From positions 3,716 to 67,715 of the forward strand of contig CAKOYU010000010.1 in NCBI GenBank assembly GCA_934130975.1: a DNA stretch of 64,000 nucleotides, in the 5' to 3' direction. The position numbers and the translations under genes were made by a program. Positions 26,082 to 36,030 of this stretch are shown one piece after another (positions within the stretch are counted from its first letter, which is position 1; every line of letters begins with the position of its first letter). This DNA comes from an uncultured Clostridia bacterium. Lineage in GTDB: Bacteria; Bacillota; Clostridia; TANB77; CAG-508. The notes under the pieces were generated by a model, which was not told the DNA's origin, did not search any database, and was given only the letters and a program-made list of their open reading frames with translations.

Positions 26082-27790
26082 AAAATTTTCTTCATCTCTT
26101 CATGTCTCTTAATTTTTAGAGTTGTTGTTTTGATTAATTCCTCTTCTGAAATAATCATTTCTCTAACATATTTATATTTTGGCATTAATCTGTTAACATC
26201 TTTTACCTTATCCCATAAAAATTCTTTAATTTTTTCTTCACCTTCGATATTATAAAGTTCTTTAATTAATTGTTTATCATAAACAATTTTTACACAAACT
26301 TTTACATCTCCATCATCTTCTTTTTTCTCATAAACAAATGATTCTTTTATTCCTTCTACTTTGTTTAATAATGTTTCTATTTCTTCTGGAAATACATTTT
26401 TACCATTATTTAATACAATTACACTTTTCTTTCTTCCTGATATGTATATGAATCCATCTTTGTCTATTCTAGCTAAATCTCCTGTATGGAACCAGCCATC
26501 TGCATCTAATGCATCTTTTGTTGCTTCTTCATTTTCATAATATCCTAACATTATTGATGGACCTTTTGCTAATAACTCTCCTATGCCTTCTTCATCTGGA
26601 TTGTCAATTTTTACTTCTACACTTGGAAATTTCTTTCCTATTGATCCTAATCTTCTACATTTTGGTGTTTCTGCAGCTATTACTGGTGCTGTTTCTGTTA
26701 ATCCATATCCTTGTTCAACATCAAAACCTAAATCATTGAATCCTTTTTCTGTTTCTGGGTCTAATGCAGCTCCTCCTGTTACAACTAATTTAAGTTTTGG
26801 GCCTAAGCTTTCATGTACTTCTTTGAATAATTGTTTTCTTAAATCAATTTTTACTTTTAGTAATAGATTAGAAATTTTCTTTCCTTTTTCTAAGTTTTGT
26901 AACTTTCCTTTTTTCTCTATTGCTTTCATTACTTTTCTGTAGATTATATCAAATACTGCAGGAACTGATATCATTGCTGTTATACCAAATTCTTTAATGT
27001 TATCTGCCATATGTTTTACACCTTCACAGAATGCTATTGAACCACCAATAGATATTGGATATAAAAATCCTACTGTACATTCAAATACATGATGTAATGG
27101 TAAGAATGATAAAAATCTATCTTCTTCTGTTAAATCAAATCTTTGAGTTATATCCATTACATTTGTTACTAAGTTTTTATGTGATAACATTACTGCTTTT
27201 GACATTGCTGTTGTTCCAGATGTGAATAACATTATTCCCATTTTATCTGCATCAATTTCTGCATTCAAATATGTTGAATCGCCTTCGTTTAATAGTTTTT
27301 TTCCTTTTTCTATTAATGTTTTTTCTGAATAGATTCCTTGTGTATTTTCTTCTAAATCCATTGATATAAAATATTTTAAATTTGTATTCTTTTTATCTCT
27401 TAAAGTTCCCATTATTGTGTCATATTTTGAAGAATATATAATAGCTTCTACTTGTGAACGTAGTATTAAGCTTTCAAGTTCATTATCTGGTAAAGATTTA
27501 TCTAATGGTACTACAACTCCTACACCTGATGCAATAGCTAAATATGAAAGTTCCCATTCATATCTATTTTCTGAAATAATAGCAATTCTCTTATCTTTTA
27601 GTCCCATATTAATTAAAACTGTTCCAAGTGCATTTATTTCATTCCTAAATTCTTTATGTGTTATTGTTCTAAATTTTCCTTTTTCTTCTGTTTTAAAAAT
27701 ATAAGCAGGCCTATCTCCATAAGCTTCACCTGTTTGTTTTAACATATCTTTTAAATCTGTATATTTCATATTTTTTGATTTGGTTTCCAT
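26072..27790 (-). CDS. Long-chain acyl-CoA synthetase (AMP-forming)
   Basis: 572 residues. It activates a fatty acid to acyl-AMP and then acyl-CoA. The AMP-binding signature LFTSGTTAMSKAVMLSHKN (about 190), GYGLTETAPV (about 360), GWFHTGDLARID (about 425) and the C-terminal ISGRKKSVIVLNNGKNVFPEEIE hinge and catalytic Lys region are all present. Length is normal for FadD-like or long-chain enzymes. No signal or membrane segment. It lies 19 bp downstream of the TetR gene, which probably regulates it. Confidence 0.9.
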   Translation of the reverse strand: METKSKNMKYTDLKDMLKQTGEAYGDRPAYIFKTEEKGKFRTITHKEFRNEINALGTVLINMGLKDKRIAIISENRYEWELSYLAIASGVGVVVPLDKSLPDNELESLILRSQVEAIIYSSKYDTIMGTLRDKKNTNLKYFISMDLEENTQGIYSEKTLIEKGKKLLNEGDSTYLNAEIDADKMGIMLFTSGTTAMSKAVMLSHKNLVTNVMDITQRFDLTEEDRFLSFLPLHHVFECTVGFLYPISIGGSIAFCEGVKHMADNIKEFGITAMISVPAVFDIIYRKVMKAIEKKGKLQNLEKGKKISNLLLKVKIDLRKQLFKEVHESLGPKLKLVVTGGAALDPETEKGFNDLGFDVEQGYGLTETAPVIAAETPKCRRLGSIGKKFPSVEVKIDNPDEEGIGELLAKGPSIMLGYYENEEATKDALDADGWFHTGDLARIDKDGFIYISGRKKSVIVLNNGKNVFPEEIETLLNKVEGIKESFVYEKKEDDGDVKVCVKIVYDKQLIKELYNIEGEEKIKEFLWDKVKDVNRLMPKYKYVREMIISEEELIKTTTLKIKRHEEMKKIFGQ

Positions 27791-27809
27791 TTGGCTACCC
27801 CTTTCATTA

Positions 27810-28388
27810 TTACTTTATTCTTAATCCATTAATTACTGTATTTTCATATTCATGATATAATTTCATTACATCCATATTTTCATTCTCACGTTTTTTATAA
27901 ACTAAAGTTGAACATATTAATGCATAAATTTCTGAGGCTATTGCTCTAGCATCACCTTGTTTAATTTCTCCTTTTTCAATTCCCTCTTTTACAATTTGTT
28001 CTATTTGTCCAATGTAATCATATACATGATCTTGGCATTTTTTATTTCTCGTTTCATTTCCCCAGAATTGACTAAGAATTATTGTTATTATATCTTCGTA
28101 TTTAGCAACAATTTTTATTTGAATTAATACTATTGCTTTAATTTTATCTATATAATTACTATGTTTTGCAGTTTTTATATCAACACTATTTTGTAGTAAT
28201 TTAATTCCTTCTTCAATTAAAAAATTAAATATCTCTTCCTTACTAGAAAAGTGATAATATAGGGTTCCTTTTGCAACTCCTACTGTAGCAGTTATTTCCT
28301 CTATACTTGTTGCATCATATCCCTTTTCTGCAAATAACTTCATTGATGTTTCAAATATTTTTCTTTTGGTTTTATTCATATTTTTCAC
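27810..28388 (-). CDS. TetR family transcriptional regulator
   Basis: 192 residues. The N-terminal helix-turn-helix (KIFETSMKLFAEKGYDATSIEEITATVGVAKGTLYYHFSSKEE) is the classic TetR domain; the rest is a helical ligand-binding domain. It is the first gene of a two-gene operon with the acyl-CoA synthetase, so a fatty-acid or acyl-CoA ligand is plausible (FadR/FatR-like), by context only. Confidence 0.9.
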   Translation of the reverse strand: MKNMNKTKRKIFETSMKLFAEKGYDATSIEEITATVGVAKGTLYYHFSSKEEIFNFLIEEGIKLLQNSVDIKTAKHSNYIDKIKAIVLIQIKIVAKYEDIITIILSQFWGNETRNKKCQDHVYDYIGQIEQIVKEGIEKGEIKQGDARAIASEIYALICSTLVYKKRENENMDVMKLYHEYENTVINGLRIK

Positions 28389-28540
28389 CTATTTCTTTTG
28401 GTTATGTCCCTTTTTTACATAGTTATTATATAATTTTCTTATTATTTATGCAAGTTTTTTTTATTTTTTGAATGGGTATTCAGTTTTTTATTTTTTTACA
28501 TTATGTATTCAACATAGTTTACCAAATTTCTACAAATATT

Positions 28541-28619
28541 TTATCCACACCCTGTGGACAATGTGGATAACTCTGTGAATAACTCATAACAGTCATATTT
28601 TTTTCACAGGTTATTCACA
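28541..28619. promoter_or_regulatory. Cluster of five DnaA boxes
   Basis: TTATCCACA (28541), TGTGGACAA (28553), TGTGGATAA (28562), TGTGAATAA (28574) and TTATTCACA (28611) occur within 79 bp. Two match the consensus exactly and three differ at one position. No dnaA, dnaN or rpmH gene is nearby, and genes on both sides run in the same direction, so this is more likely a DnaA-binding regulatory or titration site than the replication origin. Confidence 0.65.
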
Positions 28620-28679
28620 CTTAAATGTTGATAATTTTTAACCTTACAATTGTTTGCTTATTATTTTTTTATTATGTAA

Positions 28680-28982
28680 CTAGAAAAATTTTAAATATAC
28701 GACTAAAATAATTTCTAATATTAAAATTGTAGGCAACCCTATTGTAAATTTTGGTTTCTTAGTTTTATGGTGAAAAGTATACATTCCAGCAATTGTACCG
28801 ATTCCACCACCTAATGCAGTAACTATAAAAAGAGTCTGTTCAGGAATTCTCCATTTGCCCCATTTAGCCTTTCTTTTATCAGACCACATCATATAAAAAC
28901 CAATCAAATTAATTATTATTAAATATATTATGATATTTCTTATAGATAAAATATCTCCTATTTGAAAATTATTCTCTAACAT
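28680..28982 (-). CDS. DUF1294 family small membrane protein
   Basis: 100 residues from the ATG at 28982, which has AAGGAGGAA upstream. A longer frame reading back to 29099 only translates the 32-bp repeats and is rejected. It has two or three membrane segments (IIIYLIIINLIGFYMMW, LFIVTALGGGIGTIAGMYTF, IGLPTILILEIILVVYL). DKRKAKWGKWRIPE and FHHKTKKPKF are typical of the DUF1294 family. The function is unknown. Confidence 0.8.
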   Translation of the reverse strand: MLENNFQIGDILSIRNIIIYLIIINLIGFYMMWSDKRKAKWGKWRIPEQTLFIVTALGGGIGTIAGMYTFHHKTKKPKFTIGLPTILILEIILVVYLKFF

Positions 28983-29000
28983 AAATTCCTCCTTGTATAC

Positions 29001-29090
29001 AAAAAAGTACCATTCTTGTGAGCAAAACAGAACCGGTCCCAAATGCGCAGTGAGCAAAACAGAACCGGTCCCAAATGTGCCAAATGTGCA
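29001..29090. repeat. 32-bp repeat family, two-unit copy
   Basis: A head AAAAAAGTACCATTCTTGTG is followed by two units of AGCAAAACAGAACCGGTCCC + AAATGCGCAGTG type and a tail CAAATGTGC. It lies between polC (stop at 29092) and the DUF1294 gene. The orientation is opposite to the copies near mgtA. Confidence 0.8.
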
Positions 29091-29091
29091 A

Positions 29092-32000
29092 TTAACCAAA
29101 TAAACTTAGTTGATTACTTTGACTCATTCCTTCTAGGCATCCAAATTGCTTTAACAATTCTGTAACTGAATCTCCGATTTTTGCACGAATTTTCATATCA
29201 TCTATCGACATAAATTTTTCATCTGCACGTGCTCTCATAATACTTTCTGCTGCAACATTTCCTAGTCCTGCTATACTGTTTAATGGTGGTCGTAGACTGT
29301 CCCCTTCTACTTGAAATTTTGTTGCATGTGATTTATATAAGTCTATTGGTAAAAATCTTAATCCTCTTTCATACATTTCTAGTACTATTTCTAAATCATC
29401 ATACATATCTTTATCTTTTGGTGTTGCATTATTTCCCATCATATCTATTTCTTTCATTTTGTTTTTTGCTTTTTCTTTTCCGTTTATCATTACGTCTGCA
29501 TCAAATGATTTCGCTCTTATTGTAAAATATGCTGCATAATATGCTAGTGGAATATGTACTTTGAACCATGCTATTCTGAAGGCATTTGTTACATATGCTG
29601 CTGCATGGGCCTTTGGGAACATGTACTTAATTTTTTCACATGATTTTATATACCAGTCTGGTACATCATGTTCTTTCATTAATGGAATATATTCGTCTTT
29701 CCACTTTGGCTCTTTTCCTTTTGCTACTTTTCCTTTACGTACTGATTCCATTATTTTGAATGATTTATCTGGCGGCAATCCTTTTTGAATTAGATATATC
29801 ATTATGTCATCCCTACAACAAATTGCTTGTTGCAGTGTTACTACTCCTTGTTCTATTAATGTTTGCGCATTTCCTAGCCATACATCTGTACCATGTGATA
29901 ATCCTGATAAACGTATTAACTCGTCAAATGTTGTTGGATGTGTATCCATAAGCATGCCTCTTGCAAATTTTGTTCCATATTCAGGTATTCCAAATGTGCC
30001 TACTTCTGAATGAATTTGCTCAGGTGTTACTCCTAGTGCTTCTGTTGAATTGAATATTGACATTGTTTCTTTATCATCTAACGGTATTTCTGTTGGTGCT
30101 ATACCTGTAATGTCTTGCAACATACGAATTACCGTCGGATCGTCGTGTCCTAGTATATCTAGTTTTAATAAGTTTCCATCTATTGAGTGATAGTCAAAGT
30201 GTGTTGTTATAATATCTGAATTTGGGTCATCTGCTGGATGTTGTACTGGCGTAAATTCATATATTTCTCTTCCTTTTGGTACTACTATAATTCCTCCCGG
30301 ATGCTGTCCTGTTGTTCTTTTTATTCCTGTACATCCCATTGATAGTCTTGCAATCTCTGCTTTATTTACTGGTATATTTCTTTCTTCAAAATATTTTTTA
30401 ACATACCCAAATGCAGTCTTTTCTGCAACTGTACCTACAGTTCCTGCTTTAAAACATGTTCCTTTTCCAAATATTACTTCTGTATATTTGTGAGCTTTTG
30501 CCTGATATTCTCCTGAGAAGTTTAGATCTATATCTGGCTCTTTATCTCCATTAAATCCTAAGAATGTTTCAAATGGTATGTCCATTCCGTCTTTTGCCAT
30601 TTGGGCCCCACACTTAGGACAGTCTTTATCTGGCAAATCAAATCCATTTCCTACTCCGTAATCTTCAAATTCTGAATATTTACAGTTCGGACATCTATAG
30701 TGTGGTTTTAATGAATTTACTTCCGTTATACCTGTCATAAATGCTACAAGTGATGAACCTACAGACCCTCTAGATCCTACAATATATCCATCTTCATTTG
30801 ACTTCCATACTAATTTTTGAGCTATAATATACATTACCGAATATCCATTACTTATTATTGAATTTAATTCTTTATCTAATCTAGTTTGAACTATTTCTGG
30901 TAATGGATCTCCATATAATTCATGCGCTTTTTTATATGCAATATTTTTGATATCTTCTTCACATCCTGGAATATGTGGTGGACATTTTTCTGGTGATATT
31001 GGATCTATTCTGTCACACATATCTGAAACTTTATTTGTATTTGTTACAACTACTTCATATGCTTTTTCTTCTCCTAAATATTCGAATTCTTTAAGCATTT
31101 CTTCAGTTGTTCTTAAATATAATGGTGCTTGTTCATCAGCATCTTTATATCCTTGACCTGCTTCTAATATACGTCTATATACTTCATCTTGTGGGTCCAT
31201 AAAGTGAACATCACATGTTGCTACAACTAACTTGTTTAGTTTTTCTCCTAATGCTACAATTTTTCTATTTATATCTTTTAGATATTCTCTATCTGGAACT
31301 ACTCCATTTCTTACCAAGAAATCATTATTTCCTATTGGTTGAATTTCTAAGTAATCATAATCTCTTGCAATATTTTCTATTTCTTCGTCAGATTTTCCAA
31401 GTTCAATTGCTTGATATAATTCTCCCGCTTCACACGCACTACCTAATATTAGACCTTCCGAATATTTTTTGTACAAACTTTTTAAGATACGTGGTCTTTT
31501 ATAAAAATAGTGTAAATGTGATAATGATACTAATTTGTAAAGATTTCTTAATCCAATATAATTTTTTGCTAAAATTATTGCATGATATGTATTTAATTTT
31601 TTGTATTCTTCTTTTTTAGCATTTTCATCTCTTCCAATTGTATCAATTTCTTCAACTTTTGTAACACCTCTATCTCGCAATTTATCTAGCATTACATTAA
31701 ATACTTTTACTGTTGTATCAACATCATCTAATGCTCTATGCGCTACTTCTACTTTTATTCCTAATTCATCTGCAATTTTGCCTAATTTGTATTTTTTCAT
31801 ATTAGGAAATATATCTTTAGCAAGTGTTAATGTATCAAGAACTGTATAATCAAATTCATACCCAAGAACTTTTGCATTTTGTTTTAAAAATCCAACATCA
31901 AATTTGGCATTATGTGCAACAATTATTGAATCCCCTAAAAATTCTAATATTTTAGGAAATACCTTATCTATTGTTTCTGCATCTTTTACCATATCATCCG

Positions 32001-33948
32001 TAATATTTGTAACCTCTACAACTCTTTGTGGTATTGGCTTTTCTGGATTTACAAAACAACTAAATTCGTCTATTACTTCTCCATTTTTAACTTTCATTAT
32101 TCCTACTTCTGTTATCTTTTCTGTAACTGCAGAAAAACCTGTTGTTTCTAAGTCTAATACACAATATGTTGTATCTAATGGCTGACCTTTGGCATTTGTT
32201 ACTGAATTTTCTTTATCTGGTGCTAAATATGCCTCTACACCATAAATAACTTTCATATCTTGATTATCTCTTCCAAGTAAGTGATATGCTTCTGGGAATG
32301 CTTGTACAACTCCATGGTCTGTAATTGCTATTGACTTCATTCCCCACTTCATAGCTCTTTTTATCAAATCTGTTGCAGATGTCATTGCATCCATTGCACT
32401 CATTTTGGTGTGCATGTGTAACTCTACCCTCTTAACTTCTGCATTATCCATTCTGACTGTTTTTGGTTTAGGTTCTGATACTATAATTGTATTTGCCATT
32501 ACTGTTAACTCATTTGAAAATGCATCCATTTGAGCTTTTCCTGCTAATTTAATTGCTGGAGCTGACTTTAAACGTTTAAGAATTTTCTTTGCATTATTTC
32601 CTGGTAAAAATGCTTTACATGTCATTGTGCTTGTTCCATCATATATATCTATACTTACAATTACTTTTCCTGATTTTGTTTCTTTGTCTTCCATTGCTTG
32701 AATTTCGCCATCTATGCAAACACTTCCTGATTCAGGATTTAAATCTGCAATTTTTACTAATGGTTCTTTTATTACTGGTGCTGAACCTAAAATTAATGGT
32801 GAACTTTCATCCTCTTCTGGAATTGGTGGTAATCCTTCATCACTTATTTCTGCTATAATATTTGCCATTACTGTAATATCTCCAGCATATGCATCAAGTC
32901 CTGCTTTACCTGTTGTTTTTATAGCTTTTGCTGATTTCATTTTTTCTAGTATCTCATTTCCTTTTGCACTATCTTCCGCAAATGATTTACATGTAATAAC
33001 TCCTGTACCATCATAAATTTCGAATATTAACATTCCTTTTCCTGTCTTTGTTTCTCTACATTCGCTATTTACAATTCTACCTTCTAATGTTATTCTTCCT
33101 GAATTTGCATCAATCTCTTTTATTTTTAGTTTCTTTTCTTTTGCTCTTGAAGCTTTTCCAAATATAATGTTTTCAGCTTGTGGAAGTTCCATCTCTGGCA
33201 CATATCCATTTTCATCTACTGGTGGCATAGCATAATCAGCATCATTATATGGTCCTTCTGGAATTGGTGGCATTTCTCCACCTGACATATTCTCTGGCAT
33301 TGGAGGCATTTGAGTTCCGCCTGGTATTTCTGCCCCATTATTATATTGTTCTTCTTGATGTGTTCTTATTGCCATTCCTCTCATTGCTTCATGTACTGCT
33401 TGTTCCTCAATTTCTTTTGTTTTTTCTTGAAATGCTTTTATCTCTTGCTCTGTAAGTTTCTCTTCTATATTTACAATATATTTTTTTCCAAATAAATTAT
33501 ATATTACACTTTCTAATTCTTTATCTAATTTTCTTGCTTTTAAAAAATCTGCCCCTTTTATTTTCATATATACATTTACATTTTTTTCTGTTAATTCAAC
33601 TTTACTTTTTAATAACAATAATGGTCTCATTAATGGATATTTGTGTGCCATATAACATATTAAGTTTTCCCATTCATCATCTACTCTTTTTATATAGATT
33701 CCTTCTGGGTATGTTATTAGCATATGCACTTGACCAAATTGAAATCTTTCTCTTAAAAATTTTTCTAAATACCAAATTTCTTTTATTTCTATATATTCAT
33801 CTGAACTCATTCCTAATTCTAATGTATTTATTTTTTTTATTAAGTTCATTTTTGTTATTACTGCATCTGCTATGTTGCTGTTTGTCTTATAGTCACTAAA
33901 TACATCTCCTATTTTCCTGCTTTTTTTTGGTTCTTGTGCTTCTGCCAT
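29092..33948 (-). CDS. polC: DNA polymerase III alpha subunit, PolC type, with duplicated OB domain
   Basis: 1618 residues from the ATG at 33948 (AGGAAGGAT upstream; an upstream start at 33993 lacks one). Order: N-terminal domain (1-195), Pro-rich linker (200-255), OB fold 1 (about 256-370), OB fold 2 (about 386-494), PHP domain from about 508 (VELHMHTKMS), DEDD proofreading exonuclease inserted at about 593-760 (CVLDLETTGF), second part of PHP, and polymerase with PDIDLNFSG (about 1139). Typical PolC has about 1430-1450 residues and one OB domain; the extra length comes from the second OB copy and linker. It is the main replicative polymerase and is essential in Firmicutes. Confidence 0.96.
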   Translation of the reverse strand: MAEAQEPKKSRKIGDVFSDYKTNSNIADAVITKMNLIKKINTLELGMSSDEYIEIKEIWYLEKFLRERFQFGQVHMLITYPEGIYIKRVDDEWENLICYMAHKYPLMRPLLLLKSKVELTEKNVNVYMKIKGADFLKARKLDKELESVIYNLFGKKYIVNIEEKLTEQEIKAFQEKTKEIEEQAVHEAMRGMAIRTHQEEQYNNGAEIPGGTQMPPMPENMSGGEMPPIPEGPYNDADYAMPPVDENGYVPEMELPQAENIIFGKASRAKEKKLKIKEIDANSGRITLEGRIVNSECRETKTGKGMLIFEIYDGTGVITCKSFAEDSAKGNEILEKMKSAKAIKTTGKAGLDAYAGDITVMANIIAEISDEGLPPIPEEDESSPLILGSAPVIKEPLVKIADLNPESGSVCIDGEIQAMEDKETKSGKVIVSIDIYDGTSTMTCKAFLPGNNAKKILKRLKSAPAIKLAGKAQMDAFSNELTVMANTIIVSEPKPKTVRMDNAEVKRVELHMHTKMSAMDAMTSATDLIKRAMKWGMKSIAITDHGVVQAFPEAYHLLGRDNQDMKVIYGVEAYLAPDKENSVTNAKGQPLDTTYCVLDLETTGFSAVTEKITEVGIMKVKNGEVIDEFSCFVNPEKPIPQRVVEVTNITDDMVKDAETIDKVFPKILEFLGDSIIVAHNAKFDVGFLKQNAKVLGYEFDYTVLDTLTLAKDIFPNMKKYKLGKIADELGIKVEVAHRALDDVDTTVKVFNVMLDKLRDRGVTKVEEIDTIGRDENAKKEEYKKLNTYHAIILAKNYIGLRNLYKLVSLSHLHYFYKRPRILKSLYKKYSEGLILGSACEAGELYQAIELGKSDEEIENIARDYDYLEIQPIGNNDFLVRNGVVPDREYLKDINRKIVALGEKLNKLVVATCDVHFMDPQDEVYRRILEAGQGYKDADEQAPLYLRTTEEMLKEFEYLGEEKAYEVVVTNTNKVSDMCDRIDPISPEKCPPHIPGCEEDIKNIAYKKAHELYGDPLPEIVQTRLDKELNSIISNGYSVMYIIAQKLVWKSNEDGYIVGSRGSVGSSLVAFMTGITEVNSLKPHYRCPNCKYSEFEDYGVGNGFDLPDKDCPKCGAQMAKDGMDIPFETFLGFNGDKEPDIDLNFSGEYQAKAHKYTEVIFGKGTCFKAGTVGTVAEKTAFGYVKKYFEERNIPVNKAEIARLSMGCTGIKRTTGQHPGGIIVVPKGREIYEFTPVQHPADDPNSDIITTHFDYHSIDGNLLKLDILGHDDPTVIRMLQDITGIAPTEIPLDDKETMSIFNSTEALGVTPEQIHSEVGTFGIPEYGTKFARGMLMDTHPTTFDELIRLSGLSHGTDVWLGNAQTLIEQGVVTLQQAICCRDDIMIYLIQKGLPPDKSFKIMESVRKGKVAKGKEPKWKDEYIPLMKEHDVPDWYIKSCEKIKYMFPKAHAAAYVTNAFRIAWFKVHIPLAYYAAYFTIRAKSFDADVMINGKEKAKNKMKEIDMMGNNATPKDKDMYDDLEIVLEMYERGLRFLPIDLYKSHATKFQVEGDSLRPPLNSIAGLGNVAAESIMRARADEKFMSIDDMKIRAKIGDSVTELLKQFGCLEGMSQSNQLSLFG

Positions 33949-34069
33949 TTTTGCTATCCTTCCTCTCTCTTTTACCTTGTCGTATTTTATCACATTTTTT
34001 TTAATTATTCTATACCTAAATTAATTTCTGTTTCATATTATTTATTTTAATTTTACAGAATACTATTTC

Positions 34070-34215
34070 AAAATTAATAATATATTGTTTTTTTATACCT
34101 TGGTGTCGCAATCTGCATATTAAAAATACTTTTATGTAGATTGCTCCATATCGCATTCGCTACGCTCATTTGATCGCTTACGCGGTATTTCAAAAACAAT
34201 ATATTATTAATTTCG
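34070..34215. repeat. MITE-like palindromic element, family 1, copy 2
   Basis: Same length and arrangement as the core at 11582-11725 but inverted: terminal AATTAATAATATATTGTTTTT arms and the CGCGTAAGCG ... GATTGCGACACCAAGG centre. I estimate around nine identical bases in ten. It lies between the divergent polC and 211-residue genes. Confidence 0.8.
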
Positions 34216-34318
34216 AAATATAGTAATTATATAATTTTATAAATATCACAAAAAAGACTTGAAATTTTCACAATAAAATATTATCATATATAAAGCTTAT
34301 AAAAAAGGAGGAATAGTA

Positions 34319-34954
34319 ATGGCAAAAACTACAGCAAAAAAAGAAAATCCAAAAAAAGTTGAAAAAGCAGAACAATTAGAACCAGAAATAAATAATATAA
34401 AAAACGAAAACAATATAGAAGATTTAAAAAATATTTTACAAGACTTAAAAATTGTATTAACAAATTTAGGTGTCAATATTTCTGAATTAGAAGTATCACT
34501 TTCTCCAGAATCAGCTAATAAAAAAGAAAATGAAGAAATTGTTGATGAAGGTCCTAAAGATAGTGACACACTTTTAATTTCTGAAACTCAAAGCAAAGTT
34601 GTATTACCTTATAAAATAAATGATATAGAAAAAATTCTTGAGAAAAATAAAAAATACTCAACTATTCAAGATGTTATAGATGGAGAATATACTTTTCCTA
34701 TAGATAAATATAAAAATTCTTCAAAATCTAGATTTAAAGAAGCATATAATCTAATGAGAAAAAAAGAAAAAGCTTCTGTCTTTGATAGTTTAAGTTTAGC
34801 AACAGAAGTTATTTTTAATAGCTCACTTAATCCAGCTGTTATTACAGCATGTAATAATCTAGATCAACTTGATGTTTATCTTGACTGTTTATCTTCTAAT
34901 GAGCTTGATAAATTTAATTATTTTAAAGTAAAATATGAAATTATGCCTAAATAA
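34319..34954 (+). CDS. Unknown 211-residue protein with charged N-terminus
   Basis: Residues 1-85 are low-complexity, lysine- and glutamate-rich, starting MAKTTAKKENPKKVEKAEQ; the rest is a folded helical domain with no known motif. It has its own AAAGGAGG ribosome site and terminator, so it is a real single gene. It resembles the 383-residue protein at 23163 in pairing a charged linker with a small helical domain, but no homology is claimed. Confidence 0.6.
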   Translation: MAKTTAKKENPKKVEKAEQLEPEINNIKNENNIEDLKNILQDLKIVLTNLGVNISELEVSLSPESANKKENEEIVDEGPKDSDTLLISETQSKVVLPYKINDIEKILEKNKKYSTIQDVIDGEYTFPIDKYKNSSKSRFKEAYNLMRKKEKASVFDSLSLATEVIFNSSLNPAVITACNNLDQLDVYLDCLSSNELDKFNYFKVKYEIMPK

Positions 34955-34956
34955 TT

Positions 34957-34997
34957 TTAAAGAGATGCCTTAATCAAAATCATTGGCATCTCTTTAT
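34957..34997. terminator. Terminator between the unknown gene and ddl
   Basis: AAAGAGATGCC and GGCATCTCTTT form an 11-bp stem with flanking A- and T-runs, so it can serve both converging genes. Confidence 0.8.
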
Positions 34998-35001
34998 ATT
35001 T

Positions 35002-36009
35002 TTATTTTTTATTTTCTAATGCGTTCTCTATTAATTTATCTAATAATTCTGAATATTTAATTCCAACTGCATCAAATAATTTTGGATACATACTTATTTT
35101 TGTAAATCCAGGCATTGTATTTATTTCGTTAATATATATTTTATTTGTCTTATTTTCAACAAAGAAATCAACTCTAGCCAATCCCTTTCCATCAATTGCC
35201 TTAAATGCTTTTAAAGTCAATTTTCTAACAGTTTCAATTTGCTCTTCTGTAATTTTTGCTGGTATTACAGTCTTTGATTCTGGTATATTATATTTTGCAT
35301 CAAAACTATAATAATCCTCTGCTGACATAATTTCTCCAACAGTAGAAGCTTGAAGCTCTTTTCCATCTAATATAGCACATTCAACTTCTTTGGCATCAAT
35401 TCCTTGTTCAACTAAAATTTTCTTGTCATACTGTCCTGCATTTTCTACTGCCATCTTCAATTCTTCTTTATTAGTAGCCTTTTTTACACCTACAGAAGAA
35501 CCAGAATTTGCTGGTTTTACAAACATTGGAAATTGAAGTTTCTCAGTTATTTTTTCTAATTCAAATTCTTCTTCGTCAAAGTTTTCATCAATTATTACAT
35601 ATTCATTATCTTTTTTTCTTATATAAATATATGGTGCTTGTGGAATTCCCGCTTTATCAAAAATTATTTTAGTATATGCTTTATCCATTCCAACACTAGA
35701 TGCTAATACACCACATCCCACATAAGGAACTTGCATCATTTCTAACATTCCTTGGATTGTTCCATCTTCTCCTCCAAGTCCATGCAATACTGGAAAAACA
35801 ACATCTAATTCTTTTAAAGTCCATATAATATTATATATTTCTTCTACTTCATCATCTTTCACTTCATACCATTTTCCGTATTTATTTATATAAATTTCAT
35901 GTATCTCATATTTTTCTTTATTTAAATTATCTATAACAGATTTAGCCGACATTTCTGACACATCATGTTCTGTTGATACTCCACCATATATAACCCCTAA
36001 TTTTATCAT
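35002..36009 (-). CDS. ddl: D-alanine--D-alanine ligase
   Basis: 335 residues from the ATG at 36009 (AGGAGG upstream; a TTG two codons earlier is less likely). It joins two D-alanines for peptidoglycan. ATP-grasp fold: N-terminal VIYGGVSTEHDVSEMSA, VFPVLHGLGGEDGTIQG, ATP loop MFVKPANSGSSVGV, and metal-binding YINEINTMPGFT. The gene follows dapL by 21 bp and shares an operon with dapF and dapL, so the operon supplies two peptidoglycan building blocks. Confidence 0.95.
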   Translation of the reverse strand: MIKLGVIYGGVSTEHDVSEMSAKSVIDNLNKEKYEIHEIYINKYGKWYEVKDDEVEEIYNIIWTLKELDVVFPVLHGLGGEDGTIQGMLEMMQVPYVGCGVLASSVGMDKAYTKIIFDKAGIPQAPYIYIRKKDNEYVIIDENFDEEEFELEKITEKLQFPMFVKPANSGSSVGVKKATNKEELKMAVENAGQYDKKILVEQGIDAKEVECAILDGKELQASTVGEIMSAEDYYSFDAKYNIPESKTVIPAKITEEQIETVRKLTLKAFKAIDGKGLARVDFFVENKTNKIYINEINTMPGFTKISMYPKLFDAVGIKYSELLDKLIENALENKK

Positions 36010-36030
36010 AATCAACCTCCTATTTTTATA

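Noticed and set aside
28541..28619. Chromosomal replication origin
   Set aside because: No dnaA/dnaN/rpmH neighbours, no change in gene direction and no clear AT-rich unwinding region that stands out from the background.
28983..29099. N-terminal extension of the DUF1294 protein
   Set aside because: It only translates the 32-bp repeat; the ATG at 28982 has a proper ribosome binding site.
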